A stretch of 64,000 nucleotides of DNA from positions 1-64,000 of the forward strand of contig JAHEKV010000003.1 in the NCBI GenBank assembly GCA_024638165.1, in the 5' to 3' direction. Origin of the DNA: Flavobacteriaceae bacterium. Its GTDB lineage: Bacteria > Bacteroidota > Bacteroidia > Flavobacteriales > Flavobacteriaceae. A model generated the notes under the pieces. That model was not told the origin of the DNA and did not search any database. It was given only the letters and a program-made list of their open reading frames with translations. The translations under genes were made by a program, and so were the position numbers. Position 1 is the stretch's first letter; every line of letters starts with the position of its first letter. This document shows, piece by piece, positions 8,117 through 16,297 of the stretch.

Positions 8117-10519
8117 TTAAAAAGGATGATTGATTCCGACATTGAAAATGGGGCGATTGTTTGTTTGGTTATAAAACCAACGATTATCCCCCGAAAATGC
8201 GGGATTATAAATCTTCCAACCTAGATCTACCCGAAACAAGAAATAGTCGAAATCATAGCGCAGTCCGACCCCAGCACCTACAGCCACGTCTTTGAAAGAA
8301 GACCATCCCTTAAAAATTGCTTCTTCTACTTCGGTATCGTCAAGAACGTTCCAAATGTTTCCAATATCTGTGAATAGTGCTCCTTTAATACTTTGACTTA
8401 GATCAAAACGCAATTCGTTACTCCAGGTGATTTTGAAATTGGCATCGTTAAATTCATTGATTTGATTGGTTGTTCCTGGTCCTAAGGTATAAGCGTTCCA
8501 AGATCGGATATCGTTTGAGCCTCCTGCAAAATAACTTCTTACAAACGGAACGTTGTTTCCAGACCCAAAGGGTATTGCAACACCTGCAAAGAATCGAGTC
8601 GCAAATCGGGTATCGTCGCTCAATTCAAAATGTTTAATGGTATTGATTTCAGTTTTAACGTATTGAGCGAAGGGAACTTTAAATATCGATTCATTTGGAG
8701 ATGAATCAATAAAATCAAGAAGTGCTCCTGCGAGCTCAAATTTCAAACCAAACTGGGAGTAATTCGGAGTATTTCTGTTTTCTGAGTTTTGAAACGAATA
8801 ATTAAAACTTGAGGATACGATGAAGTTGTTTTCTGTAAGGCGGTTTCTGCGCTCCTCAATTCTTCTAACCTCTAAAGATTCCTCCTGAGAGAGCGGTAGT
8901 GTGCCTTGTAAGGCCGCCTCAATAAATGCATTTGCACCCTCAGGAACATCGAGTTTAGCTTCTTCTATCACTTGATCTGTATTGAAGAAATAGGTGTATG
9001 CACTATTTCCTTTGAGGGGATCTGCTAGTAGATTAAGCTGATCAAAGGTATTTCGATAGATGGAGAAAAAATTGTCTGGATTTAAATGATTCACATAGGT
9101 GACACTAGGAAACTCGAAAGAATACCTTCTTCTATCGGTACGATAATTAAATCTGTAAATCGCATTAAATGTTTGCCGATCAAGTCCTAGGTTTTTTTGA
9201 AAATTTGTTCCTATTTGTAGTGTAGTTTGGGGGTGTTTTTGTTCAGAAACAAGATTCGCAGCAGGTAAAATCATCCATAATCGAGGAACGCTAAGATTAA
9301 TGTCTACCCCTAATTCAGTGGTTAGATTATCGCTAGGAAGTAAGGAGTTTCCAATGCTACCACTAAGTGCAAGACTCAGGTTTTCATGGGAGCCAAAAAC
9401 ATTACGTGCGAGGATAGATGATCGGAGCGTAGTACCTAGTTGTTGAATGTTAGAGTGCGTTAAATCTAAATCTGCATTGAGCGCATAGCGCTTTCGATCT
9501 CTCAAATAGATAGAGGCGGTAAGTGTTTGATCCTTTTCTGCTACTAATTCGATATTGGGATAAAGAAAGTGATTGAGATCACCGATAAGGTCTACAGTCG
9601 TAGCTAAAAGTTTTTCGTTATAAATTACCCCAGGTTTATAGCTGATTCTTCTCGCTACCACTTTTGGGTCAAAGGACAGCTCGTCAAAACCAAAGAATTC
9701 AATTCCGCCTATAATGGCTAGCGTAAAGTCATCTTCAGTGGCACCTTGACTAAACACCTTTGTTCTACCAATTTGAAAAGGTCTGTAAACTGCACTGCTA
9801 TCAATGATTCTTCTAACCCGTAATTTTTTCGACTCTGATTGGGCGGTGGTGTCTCCTCTGATCTCATAGGAAATGAAACTTTTTTGAAAATCGTATATAC
9901 CTTGATTTCGTAAAAGAGAGGTGAGCTCTTGGCGATCTTCGTCGATATTGGTAAGGTTGAGTGTCATTCCCTCTTTTAAGGGTAAAACACTCTCGCTCTT
10001 GTTAATTATGGAATCAAATCTTGAGTCAGGACTCTGAATGTCAATTTCGTCGATTTCAAAAGGCTTATTAGTCTCGATAGTAATCGATTGTTTTGCTTTT
10101 GTGGCTTTATTATTTACATCGATTTCGCTGTTGACATTCACATTTAAATATCCTTTTCTCTTGTAAAAGTTTTTTAATCGATTGACACTGGCTTTTGCAA
10201 TTTCATCGGTGTAGATAACCGGTGGTTCTCCGATGCGCCTTAACCAGTTATTAAAAAAATTCGAACTACGCCCTGAGGAATTATAGAGCATCAGTTTTAC
10301 AGGTAATCCCAATATTCTTTGATTGGGTTTCTGTACGAGCTGGTTGATTACTAATGGGTTCTTCGATTGAACACCGTTTATATAAACGCGCTGCTTTTTT
10401 AACCAGAGGGTTTCTGGTTCTAGCTTTTTAGTACTGCTACAGGCAGATAAAAGAAAGACTAAGAGAATAACAATTACCTTTGTGGCTTGCGAACTTATTC
10501 TCGATACGTTCGATATCAT
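8117..10519 (-). CDS. tamL: TamL-type outer membrane lipoprotein of the BamA/TamA family
   Basis: An 800-residue Omp85-family protein with POTRA-like repeats in the N-terminal half (one around residues 95-150, with RLKNFYKRKGYLNVNV) and a C-terminal 16-strand-type barrel ending in Phe. Unlike classical BamA it carries a lipobox (LLSAC, Cys27), the hallmark of TamL in Bacteroidota, where it is reported to be essential in F. johnsoniae. The barrel part contains FVRSYFAGGSNDIRSW, which resembles the conserved RGF/RSW loop region. It is divergent from the neighbouring methyltransferase gene with 25 bases between starts. The partner TamB is not in view. The likely role is outer membrane protein assembly. 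Confidence 0.85.
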   Translation of the reverse strand: MISNVSRISSQATKVIVILLVFLLSACSSTKKLEPETLWLKKQRVYINGVQSKNPLVINQLVQKPNQRILGLPVKLMLYNSSGRSSNFFNNWLRRIGEPPVIYTDEIAKASVNRLKNFYKRKGYLNVNVNSEIDVNNKATKAKQSITIETNKPFEIDEIDIQSPDSRFDSIINKSESVLPLKEGMTLNLTNIDEDRQELTSLLRNQGIYDFQKSFISYEIRGDTTAQSESKKLRVRRIIDSSAVYRPFQIGRTKVFSQGATEDDFTLAIIGGIEFFGFDELSFDPKVVARRISYKPGVIYNEKLLATTVDLIGDLNHFLYPNIELVAEKDQTLTASIYLRDRKRYALNADLDLTHSNIQQLGTTLRSSILARNVFGSHENLSLALSGSIGNSLLPSDNLTTELGVDINLSVPRLWMILPAANLVSEQKHPQTTLQIGTNFQKNLGLDRQTFNAIYRFNYRTDRRRYSFEFPSVTYVNHLNPDNFFSIYRNTFDQLNLLADPLKGNSAYTYFFNTDQVIEEAKLDVPEGANAFIEAALQGTLPLSQEESLEVRRIEERRNRLTENNFIVSSSFNYSFQNSENRNTPNYSQFGLKFELAGALLDFIDSSPNESIFKVPFAQYVKTEINTIKHFELSDDTRFATRFFAGVAIPFGSGNNVPFVRSYFAGGSNDIRSWNAYTLGPGTTNQINEFNDANFKITWSNELRFDLSQSIKGALFTDIGNIWNVLDDTEVEEAIFKGWSSFKDVAVGAGVGLRYDFDYFLFRVDLGWKIYNPAFSGDNRWFYNQTNNRPIFNVGINHPF

Positions 10520-10544
10520 AGTGTAAAAATAGTCGAAATAAACG

Positions 10545-11276
10545 ATGCTGTCTCAGGCCAAAATACGTTTCATCAATCAACTTAGTCGTAAGAAAATACG
10601 ACAGGATCAGGGATGTTTTATTGTTGAGGGAAACAAAGGAGTAAGAGAAGGGTTAGAGGAAGGTTTAACAGCGAAAGAATTGTATGTAACCGATCAATCT
10701 TCTCTTACATTTTCAGATGCTCAAGTAATCACCGAAAAGGAGATGAAGATGATTTCTCAGCTTACGACTCCTTCAGACACTTTAGCGGTCTTTCATTTCC
10801 CTGAAATCAAAGATTGGAAAACCTCTGATTGGGTATTGGCTCTTGATGAGATTCAAGACCCGGGAAATCTGGGAACGATTATTCGAACGGCCGATTGGTT
10901 TGGTTTCAAGCATATACTCTGTGGTCAGGGGACGGTCGATCCCTTTCATCCTAAGGTGGTTCAGGCTACAATGGGTTCGTATGCTCGGATACAATGTCAT
11001 TTGATCGATCTTGAAGTCTGTTTGCAACAGCAAGAGCGTACTATTGTTGGAGCAGATCTTGAGGGTGTTCCTTTAGAAAATTACGAGGTGCCTACTAAGG
11101 GGGTCTTAGTAATTGGCAACGAAGGTAAAGGCCTGTCGAGCAACGTAGAGAAACTTCTAAATGCGAAAGTCACTATTGAAAGAGGAGAAGGGTCGAAAGC
11201 TGAAAGTTTGAATGCCGCGATTTCAACGGCGATTATCTTGCATACAATTTCCAACCGTCTTTCGTCTCAAAACTGA
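10545..11276 (+). CDS. TrmH/SpoU-family RNA 2'-O-methyltransferase
   Basis: A 243-residue SPOUT methyltransferase. An N-terminal substrate-binding domain (KIRFINQLSRKKIRQDQGCF, then VEG) is followed by the trefoil-knot catalytic domain with motif 1 DPGNLGTIIRTADWFG (105-120), motif 2 VIGNEGKGLS near 190 and motif 3 SLNAAISTAII near 225. The fold resembles RlmB, but the precise RNA target (23S rRNA or tRNA) cannot be read from the sequence. Its 3' end overlaps the end of porT on the other strand by 44 bases, with the coding of both intact. Confidence 0.88.
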   Translation: MLSQAKIRFINQLSRKKIRQDQGCFIVEGNKGVREGLEEGLTAKELYVTDQSSLTFSDAQVITEKEMKMISQLTTPSDTLAVFHFPEIKDWKTSDWVLALDEIQDPGNLGTIIRTADWFGFKHILCGQGTVDPFHPKVVQATMGSYARIQCHLIDLEVCLQQQERTIVGADLEGVPLENYEVPTKGVLVIGNEGKGLSSNVEKLLNAKVTIERGEGSKAESLNAAISTAIILHTISNRLSSQN

Positions 11277-11904
11277 TGGTGAAAAGTACCGCCTTTGACT
11301 GTAAATCTTTCAGTGTACTTATACCTGATTCTTTTTGATCAGATACGATCGGAGTAAGCATCCGAACTCCTAAAGCTAGTTTGCTTTTCTTTAAATAAAA
11401 ATCAACACCCGCACCGAGTTCGATAGAGTGCATCAGTCTGTTATACGGAATCGTCCAAGATTCAAGTTCTTGAGATGTTTTGTAGCTCGCTAGATACCCT
11501 CCAAGAATAAAGGGATTGTAATTCGCATGTCGCTCTCCTTGGAATTTGATTAGCAGTGGTAGCTGTACTTCGGTGATTCCTCCTTCTGGATTTCCAATCG
11601 CTGCTCTATTCAAAAGAATTCCAGGTTCAATTCTAAGGTCGGTTCTTTCCAAAATCCGATGTTCTGCAACTAATCGAAATCCTCCAGCAATCCCATCAAA
11701 GATGTTTAATGCCGTCTCGTCGATCGGAGGGTTTTCTATAGTATAACTGGTACCGTAATTGGTAAGATTGAAAAGAATGCCAAAGTTCCATGGCTCCTCG
11801 TCTGCACCCCGTAGATTTAGACCCGAGGGATGTCTCTTTTGCGCTTGACCAAAGAGGCTAAAGAGAATTGCGAAAATCGTAATGATTTGCTTATTTCTCA
11901 GCAT
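11233..11904 (-). CDS. porT: PorT family outer membrane protein (type IX secretion)
   Basis: A 223-residue predicted outer membrane beta-barrel of the PorT family, needed for type IX secretion and gliding in Bacteroidota. The start at MLRNKQ gives a clean signal peptide (hydrophobic IITIFAILFSLFG, cleavage near AQA/QKR); the longer frame to 11925 would add seven residues. Inside are alternating beta strands typical of small porins (IEPGILLNRAAIG, FILGGYLASY). It overlaps the end of ubiE by 14 bases, an arrangement I recall from other flavobacteria, so translation is probably coupled. Confidence 0.85.
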   Translation of the reverse strand: MLRNKQIITIFAILFSLFGQAQKRHPSGLNLRGADEEPWNFGILFNLTNYGTSYTIENPPIDETALNIFDGIAGGFRLVAEHRILERTDLRIEPGILLNRAAIGNPEGGITEVQLPLLIKFQGERHANYNPFILGGYLASYKTSQELESWTIPYNRLMHSIELGAGVDFYLKKSKLALGVRMLTPIVSDQKESGISTLKDLQSKAVLFTISFETKDGWKLYAR

Positions 11905-12631
11905 AATAGATACAGGCCGCACCAAAGGTTTGGGGATGAAAGCTTGCTTTTGAAAAACCTACACGGATAAGTACCTCGGTTAGTTTTTCGTTGTATGGGA
12001 ATTTCTCTGCAGAATCAGAAAGGTATTTATACGCTCTCGGATCTCTTGAAAAAAGTTTTCCGAAAAGGGGTAGTATGATTCTGCCGTGAATCTTGTAAAC
12101 TAATTTAAGGATCGGGTTGGTGGGCATCGAGGTCTCTAGTATGGCTAAGGTGCCTCCTGGTTTTAGAACTCGAAGAATTTCAGCTAAGCCGATCTCGAGA
12201 TTCTCAAAATTCCTCACTCCAAAAGCAACGGTAGCTGCATCGAAACATTGATCGGCATAGCTTAGGTTTTCGCTATCTCCGATAACCATATCTATTTGAT
12301 GTTTCAGCTGCTGGGATTGAACCTTTTGTTTACCTACTTCTAACATTCCTGGAGAGATGTCTAGGCCGGTTACCTTCGCCTTACTTGATGCTGCTATTGC
12401 GATGGCTAAGTCTCCAGTTCCTGTTGCGACATCAAGTACCGTTTCGGGATCTAGTGACACGATATGATGAACCAGTTTTTTACGCCATGACAAGTCAACA
12501 CCGAAAGTAATCATTCGGTTCAGTTGGTCATATTCGCTAGAGATGGTATCAAACATGGTTGATACCTGTATCTTTTTCGAATCCTTACGCTCTTTGTAGG
12601 GAACGATTTTCTGATGTTTCTCTGAGCTCAT
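11891..12631 (-). CDS. ubiE: Demethylmenaquinone methyltransferase
   Basis: The SAM-dependent C-methylation that completes menaquinone synthesis (UbiE/MenG). The 246-residue protein has the SAM site DVATGTGD (67-74), the UbiE signature FDTISSEYDQLNRMITFGVD near residue 27 (a key asset of the family) and RVLKPGGTLAILE in the C-terminal half. The menaquinone made here would be the electron acceptor of the Nqr complex encoded further on. A promoter core ends only six bases before the ATG, so the mRNA may be leaderless. It is co-transcribed with porT. Confidence 0.95.
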   Translation of the reverse strand: MSSEKHQKIVPYKERKDSKKIQVSTMFDTISSEYDQLNRMITFGVDLSWRKKLVHHIVSLDPETVLDVATGTGDLAIAIAASSKAKVTGLDISPGMLEVGKQKVQSQQLKHQIDMVIGDSENLSYADQCFDAATVAFGVRNFENLEIGLAEILRVLKPGGTLAILETSMPTNPILKLVYKIHGRIILPLFGKLFSRDPRAYKYLSDSAEKFPYNEKLTEVLIRVGFSKASFHPQTFGAACIYYAEK

Positions 12632-12637
12632 AGGCTA

Positions 12638-12645
12638 CAAAGATA
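12638..12645 (-). promoter_or_regulatory. Promoter core (-7 box) for ubiE-porT
   Basis: The minus strand reads TATCTTTG, an exact TAnnTTTG match, with only six bases between the core and the ubiE ATG. Transcription would start at or next to the start codon. Confidence 0.55.
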
Positions 12646-12657
12646 CGATTACCCTTT

Positions 12658-13848
12658 TTAAGACAGTGCTTCAGAAATACGACGAATTGCTTCTTTTAAC
12701 GAATCTTCAGAAGCCGCATAAGAAATTCGAACACAGTTCGAATCACCGAAAGCTTCACCAGTAACGGTAGCAACACTAGCCTCTTCTAATAGGTAGAGCG
12801 AGAAGTCTGAAGCATTATTAATGGTTTTGCCTCGAAGCGTTTTGCCAAAGTATTCAGAAATGTCAGGAAAAACGTAAAACGCTCCCTCGGGTACGTTCAA
12901 TTTAAACCCTGGAATAGCACCTAGAAGTTTTAAGACTAAATCTCTTCTTTGGTGAAACGCCTCAATCATGTAATCAATTTTTGATACAGGTGCTTCTAAG
13001 GCGGTGATAACTGCTCTTTGGGCGATAGCATTTGCACCACTAGTTACCTGACCTTGTAGTTTATTGCAAGCCTTTGCAATCCAAGCTGGGGCACCGATAT
13101 AACCGATACGCCAACCGGTCATCGCAAATGCTTTTGAAACACCATTGACGGTAACTACTCGATCGTAGAGCGATGGAATCGATGCGATCGATGCATGGGA
13201 TTCGTTACTGAAATTGATATGTTCGTAGATTTCGTCAGAAACGACGATGATATTTGGGTGATCATTTAGTACTTCTGCAAGGGCCTCTAGCTCTGATTGG
13301 TGATAGAAAGATCCACTAGGATTGCATGGAGAGCTGAACCAAAGCATACGTGTTTTATCTGTAATTGCTGCACGCAATTGCTCAGGTGTCATTTTAAAGT
13401 CAGCATCGATGGTAGTTTTAACTTCTACAGGTACTCCTTCAGCTAGCTTTACAATATCTCGATACGACACCCAGTAAGGAGCGGGTAAAATAACTTCATC
13501 ACCAGGGTTGATAATTGCCATTGCTACGTTGTAAAGCGATTGTTTAGCCCCTGTAGAAACTACAATTTGATCTAGACCATAAGTCAGACCGTTATCTCTT
13601 TTAAATTTTAAAGCGATGGCTTGTTTTAGATCTGCATAACCGTCAACTGGAGAATAGCTATTATAGTTTTCGTCAATAGCTTGTTTTGCTGAATCTTTAA
13701 TGAATTCAGGAATGGTGAAGTCTGGCTCACCAAGGCTCAAGCCGATGATATCTTTGCCTTCGTTTTTTAATTCTCTTGCTTTTGCAGCCATTGCTAGAGT
13801 GGCTGAAATTTCCATTTTTTGGACGCGTTCTGACGGATGTGAATTCAT
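12658..13848 (-). CDS. Aspartate aminotransferase (class I)
   Basis: A 396-residue fold-type I PLP enzyme of the aspartate/prephenate aminotransferase subgroup (Ib). The PLP lysine is Lys239 in NGVSKAFAMTGWRIGY, with Asn176 in SSPCNPSGS, Asp205 and Tyr208 in SDEIYEH and the substrate-binding arginine region at the C-terminus (CVRISYA). It interconverts aspartate and glutamate with their oxo acids; aromatic substrates cannot be ruled out. It lies 26 bases upstream of ubiE on the same strand, and ubiE has its own promoter core within that gap. It is divergent from rsmG. Confidence 0.9.
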   Translation of the reverse strand: MNSHPSERVQKMEISATLAMAAKARELKNEGKDIIGLSLGEPDFTIPEFIKDSAKQAIDENYNSYSPVDGYADLKQAIALKFKRDNGLTYGLDQIVVSTGAKQSLYNVAMAIINPGDEVILPAPYWVSYRDIVKLAEGVPVEVKTTIDADFKMTPEQLRAAITDKTRMLWFSSPCNPSGSFYHQSELEALAEVLNDHPNIIVVSDEIYEHINFSNESHASIASIPSLYDRVVTVNGVSKAFAMTGWRIGYIGAPAWIAKACNKLQGQVTSGANAIAQRAVITALEAPVSKIDYMIEAFHQRRDLVLKLLGAIPGFKLNVPEGAFYVFPDISEYFGKTLRGKTINNASDFSLYLLEEASVATVTGEAFGDSNCVRISYAASEDSLKEAIRRISEALS

Positions 13849-13866
13849 AATTTCTTTACTATGCAG

Positions 13867-13897
13867 TTTTCAGACTGCAATGTTAGTGATAATTTTG
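13867..13897 (+). promoter_or_regulatory. Promoter for rsmG
   Basis: TAATTTTG (13890-13897) matches TAnnTTTG exactly; TTTT at 13867-13870 is one base off the -33 TTTG with a 19-base spacer. The box lies 17 bases before the chosen rsmG ATG. Confidence 0.55.
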
Positions 13898-13914
13898 CTT
13901 TCTTAACGTCTACT

Positions 13915-14544
13915 ATGAAAGCGCAAGATCTACTTCATTACTTCCCTCAACTAACTGATATTCAAAAAGAAAGATTTGAATTACTGGGTGAATTATATCA
14001 GGATTGGAATCAAAAAATCAATGTGGTATCACGAAAAGATATTGAAGAGTTATATCTGCGTCATGTATTGCATTCTTTGGCTATTGGGTTGTTTCAAGAA
14101 TTTAAGCCTGAATCAAAAATTATTGATGTGGGAACGGGTGGTGGATTTCCAGGTATTCCCTTAGCAATACTTTTCCCAGAGGTTTCCTTCACCTTAGTTG
14201 ATTCCATAGGTAAAAAAATTAAGGTGGTTGATGAGGTCGTTACAGGTCTTGGGTTAACCAATGTAATTCCAATTAACGATCGAGTAGAAAATGTGGCGGG
14301 AACTTTTGATTTTATTGTAAGTCGTGCGGTAGCTGCAATGCCTACTTTTGTTCACTGGGTTGAAGGAAAAATTAGTTTAGAAAACAAGCATGAGCGGGCT
14401 AACGGTATTCTCTATCTCAAAGGAGGAGATTTAACTGAAGAATTGGCTCCCTTTAAAAATAAAATAACGGTATACGATTTATACGATCGCATACCGTTAG
14501 ATTTCTTTGAAACGAAACGTCTCGTTTATTTGCCCTTATCCTAA
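13915..14544 (+). CDS. rsmG: 16S rRNA (guanine-N7) methyltransferase RsmG
   Basis: Methylates G527 of 16S rRNA with SAM. The start at MKAQDLLHYF gives 209 residues, the usual length; the longer frame to 13861 runs through the promoter core. The family patterns are NVVSRKDIEELYLRHVLHSL (about 37-55), the SAM site IDVGTGGGFPGIPLA (70-84), VDSIGKK and VSRAVA. Its last nine bases overlap the 3' end of pruA on the other strand. Confidence 0.95.
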   Translation: MKAQDLLHYFPQLTDIQKERFELLGELYQDWNQKINVVSRKDIEELYLRHVLHSLAIGLFQEFKPESKIIDVGTGGGFPGIPLAILFPEVSFTLVDSIGKKIKVVDEVVTGLGLTNVIPINDRVENVAGTFDFIVSRAVAAMPTFVHWVEGKISLENKHERANGILYLKGGDLTEELAPFKNKITVYDLYDRIPLDFFETKRLVYLPLS

Positions 14545-16164
14545 AAACGGATATTTATAATCAGTAGGGGTTAGGAAGGTCTCCTTAATTAATCTTGGCG
14601 AGACCCAACGTGTAAGGTTCAGCACTGATCCCGCTTTATCATTGGTTCCAGATGCTCTTGCTCCTCCAAAGGGCTGTTGACCAACAACGGCTCCAGTTGG
14701 CTTGTCGTTTAGATAGAAATTACCTGCGGCGTTTTGAAGCGCTGTAATCGCCTCATTCATCGCATAACGATCTTCTGAGAATACGGCTCCCGTTAAAGCA
14801 TATTCTGAGGTTTCGTCAACTAGTTTTAAGGTGTTTGACCAATCCTTGTCTTGATACACATAAACGGTAACTATGGGTCCAAATAGTTCGGTCTCCATAG
14901 TGGTATATTTTGGGTCTGTGGTGACAATAACGGTTGGTTCAATGAAGTATCCTTTCGATTTGTCATATCCTCCACCGGCGAAAACTTCAGCATTCGAATC
15001 GCTCTTAGCTCGATCGATAACAGCAGCAAGTTTATCGAAGGATGCTTCGTGAATCACGGCAGTTACGAATCGACTCATATCTTCAGGACTTCCTGGCTCG
15101 CCAATCGTTTCAATATCTGCTTTAACGTACCCTAAGATTTCTTCCGCTTTTGACTGCGGTAAATAAACTCTCGAAGCAGCACTACATTTTTGACCTTGAA
15201 ATTCAAAAGCTCCTCGAATAATTGCTGTAGCGACTTGCTTCGCTTGAGCCGAAGGATGGGCAATAATAAAATCCTTTCCTCCAGTCTCTCCGACGATCCT
15301 TGGATACGTTTTATAGGTTTCTATATTTGACCCAATCTGCTTCCAAAGTGATTTGAAAACAAACGTTGAGCCTGTAAAGTGAAGCCCTGCAAAATCAGGA
15401 GACGATAAAACTTTGTCAGTTACCATTACAGGGTCTCCAGTGATCATATTAATTACACCGCTTGGCAGTCCAGCTTCTTTGAAAATTTCAACGATAACTC
15501 TCGCTGAAAATACTTGCGCATCACTGGGTTTCCAAACAACAGTATTACCCATCATGGCTGGAGCAGCTGGTAAATTTCCGGCGATTGCTGTAAAGTTAAA
15601 AGGGCTAATCGCGTATACGAAGCCTTCTAACGGTCTAAATTCAAGGCGATTCCAAATACCATCACCTGATTCAGGTTGTTCATTGTATATCTCTGTCATG
15701 AAGTATACGTTGAAGCGTAGGAAATCAGCAAATTCACAAGCAGCATCAATTTCAGCTTGGTGTACTGTTTTTGACTGAGCTAACATGGTAGCTGCATTGA
15801 TTCTCGCTCTGTAGGGACCCGCGATAAGATCGGCAGCCTTTAAGAAAATAGATGCGCGTTGCTCCCAAGGTAGCGCTGACCATTTAGCTTTTGCAGATAA
15901 TGCTTCATTGATTGCCAGTTCTACATGCTGAGGTTCAGCGTAATAATAAGAACCGATTTGGTGCTGGTGATCATGTGGCGGATACAATCCTCTCTGATCA
16001 CTGGTGCGAATTTCTTCCTTACCGATGTACATTGGAATATCGGCATGGCCATTATATTGTTCTTGGTAAGAAGCCAAAACTTCTTCTCTTTCTTTTGTTC
16101 CTTTTGCGTAGCTAAGCACGGGCTCATTAACGGGTAGTGGAACTTGGAAAATAGCATTACTCAT
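14536..16164 (-). CDS. pruA: L-glutamate gamma-semialdehyde dehydrogenase
   Basis: The second step of proline catabolism: oxidation of the semialdehyde (1-pyrroline-5-carboxylate) to glutamate with NAD+. The start at MSNAIFQVPL gives 542 residues, the length of the single-function form; an upstream in-frame extension to 16299 crosses the promoter region. Catalytic Glu293 (VGETGGKDF) and Cys327 (FQGQKCSAASR) are present, as is the C-terminal PFGGARASGTNDKAG. Proline dehydrogenase (PutA domain or prodH) is not in view. It stands alone, divergent from nqrA. Confidence 0.95.
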   Translation of the reverse strand: MSNAIFQVPLPVNEPVLSYAKGTKEREEVLASYQEQYNGHADIPMYIGKEEIRTSDQRGLYPPHDHQHQIGSYYYAEPQHVELAINEALSAKAKWSALPWEQRASIFLKAADLIAGPYRARINAATMLAQSKTVHQAEIDAACEFADFLRFNVYFMTEIYNEQPESGDGIWNRLEFRPLEGFVYAISPFNFTAIAGNLPAAPAMMGNTVVWKPSDAQVFSARVIVEIFKEAGLPSGVINMITGDPVMVTDKVLSSPDFAGLHFTGSTFVFKSLWKQIGSNIETYKTYPRIVGETGGKDFIIAHPSAQAKQVATAIIRGAFEFQGQKCSAASRVYLPQSKAEEILGYVKADIETIGEPGSPEDMSRFVTAVIHEASFDKLAAVIDRAKSDSNAEVFAGGGYDKSKGYFIEPTVIVTTDPKYTTMETELFGPIVTVYVYQDKDWSNTLKLVDETSEYALTGAVFSEDRYAMNEAITALQNAAGNFYLNDKPTGAVVGQQPFGGARASGTNDKAGSVLNLTRWVSPRLIKETFLTPTDYKYPFLG

Positions 16165-16200
16165 AAGGGCAATTTTTAAGTTAATGATCTGCGTTGTTAA

Positions 16201-16208
16201 CAAAGGTA
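16201..16208 (-). promoter_or_regulatory. Promoter core (-7 box) for pruA
   Basis: The minus strand reads TACCTTTG, an exact TAnnTTTG match, 36 bases before the pruA ATG. Confidence 0.5.
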
Positions 16209-16237
16209 CTTTAATTATAAGTTTTTCTTCTTTGAGG

Positions 16238-16270
16238 TTTGCCTTAAGTATGCTTTTAGCTGTATTTTTG
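16238..16270 (+). promoter_or_regulatory. Promoter of the nqr operon
   Basis: The -33 element TTTG (16238-16241) and the -7 element TATTTTTG (16263-16270) both match the Bacteroidota consensus exactly with a 21-base spacer. The nqrA ATG is 27 bases downstream. This is the best promoter in the window. Confidence 0.7.
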
Positions 16271-16297
16271 CAACCAAATATTAACGGCCTTAAAGAC

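Noticed and set aside
15413-15778. Plus-strand reading frame opposite pruA
   Set aside because: It mirrors the conserved ALDH core and has no support of its own.
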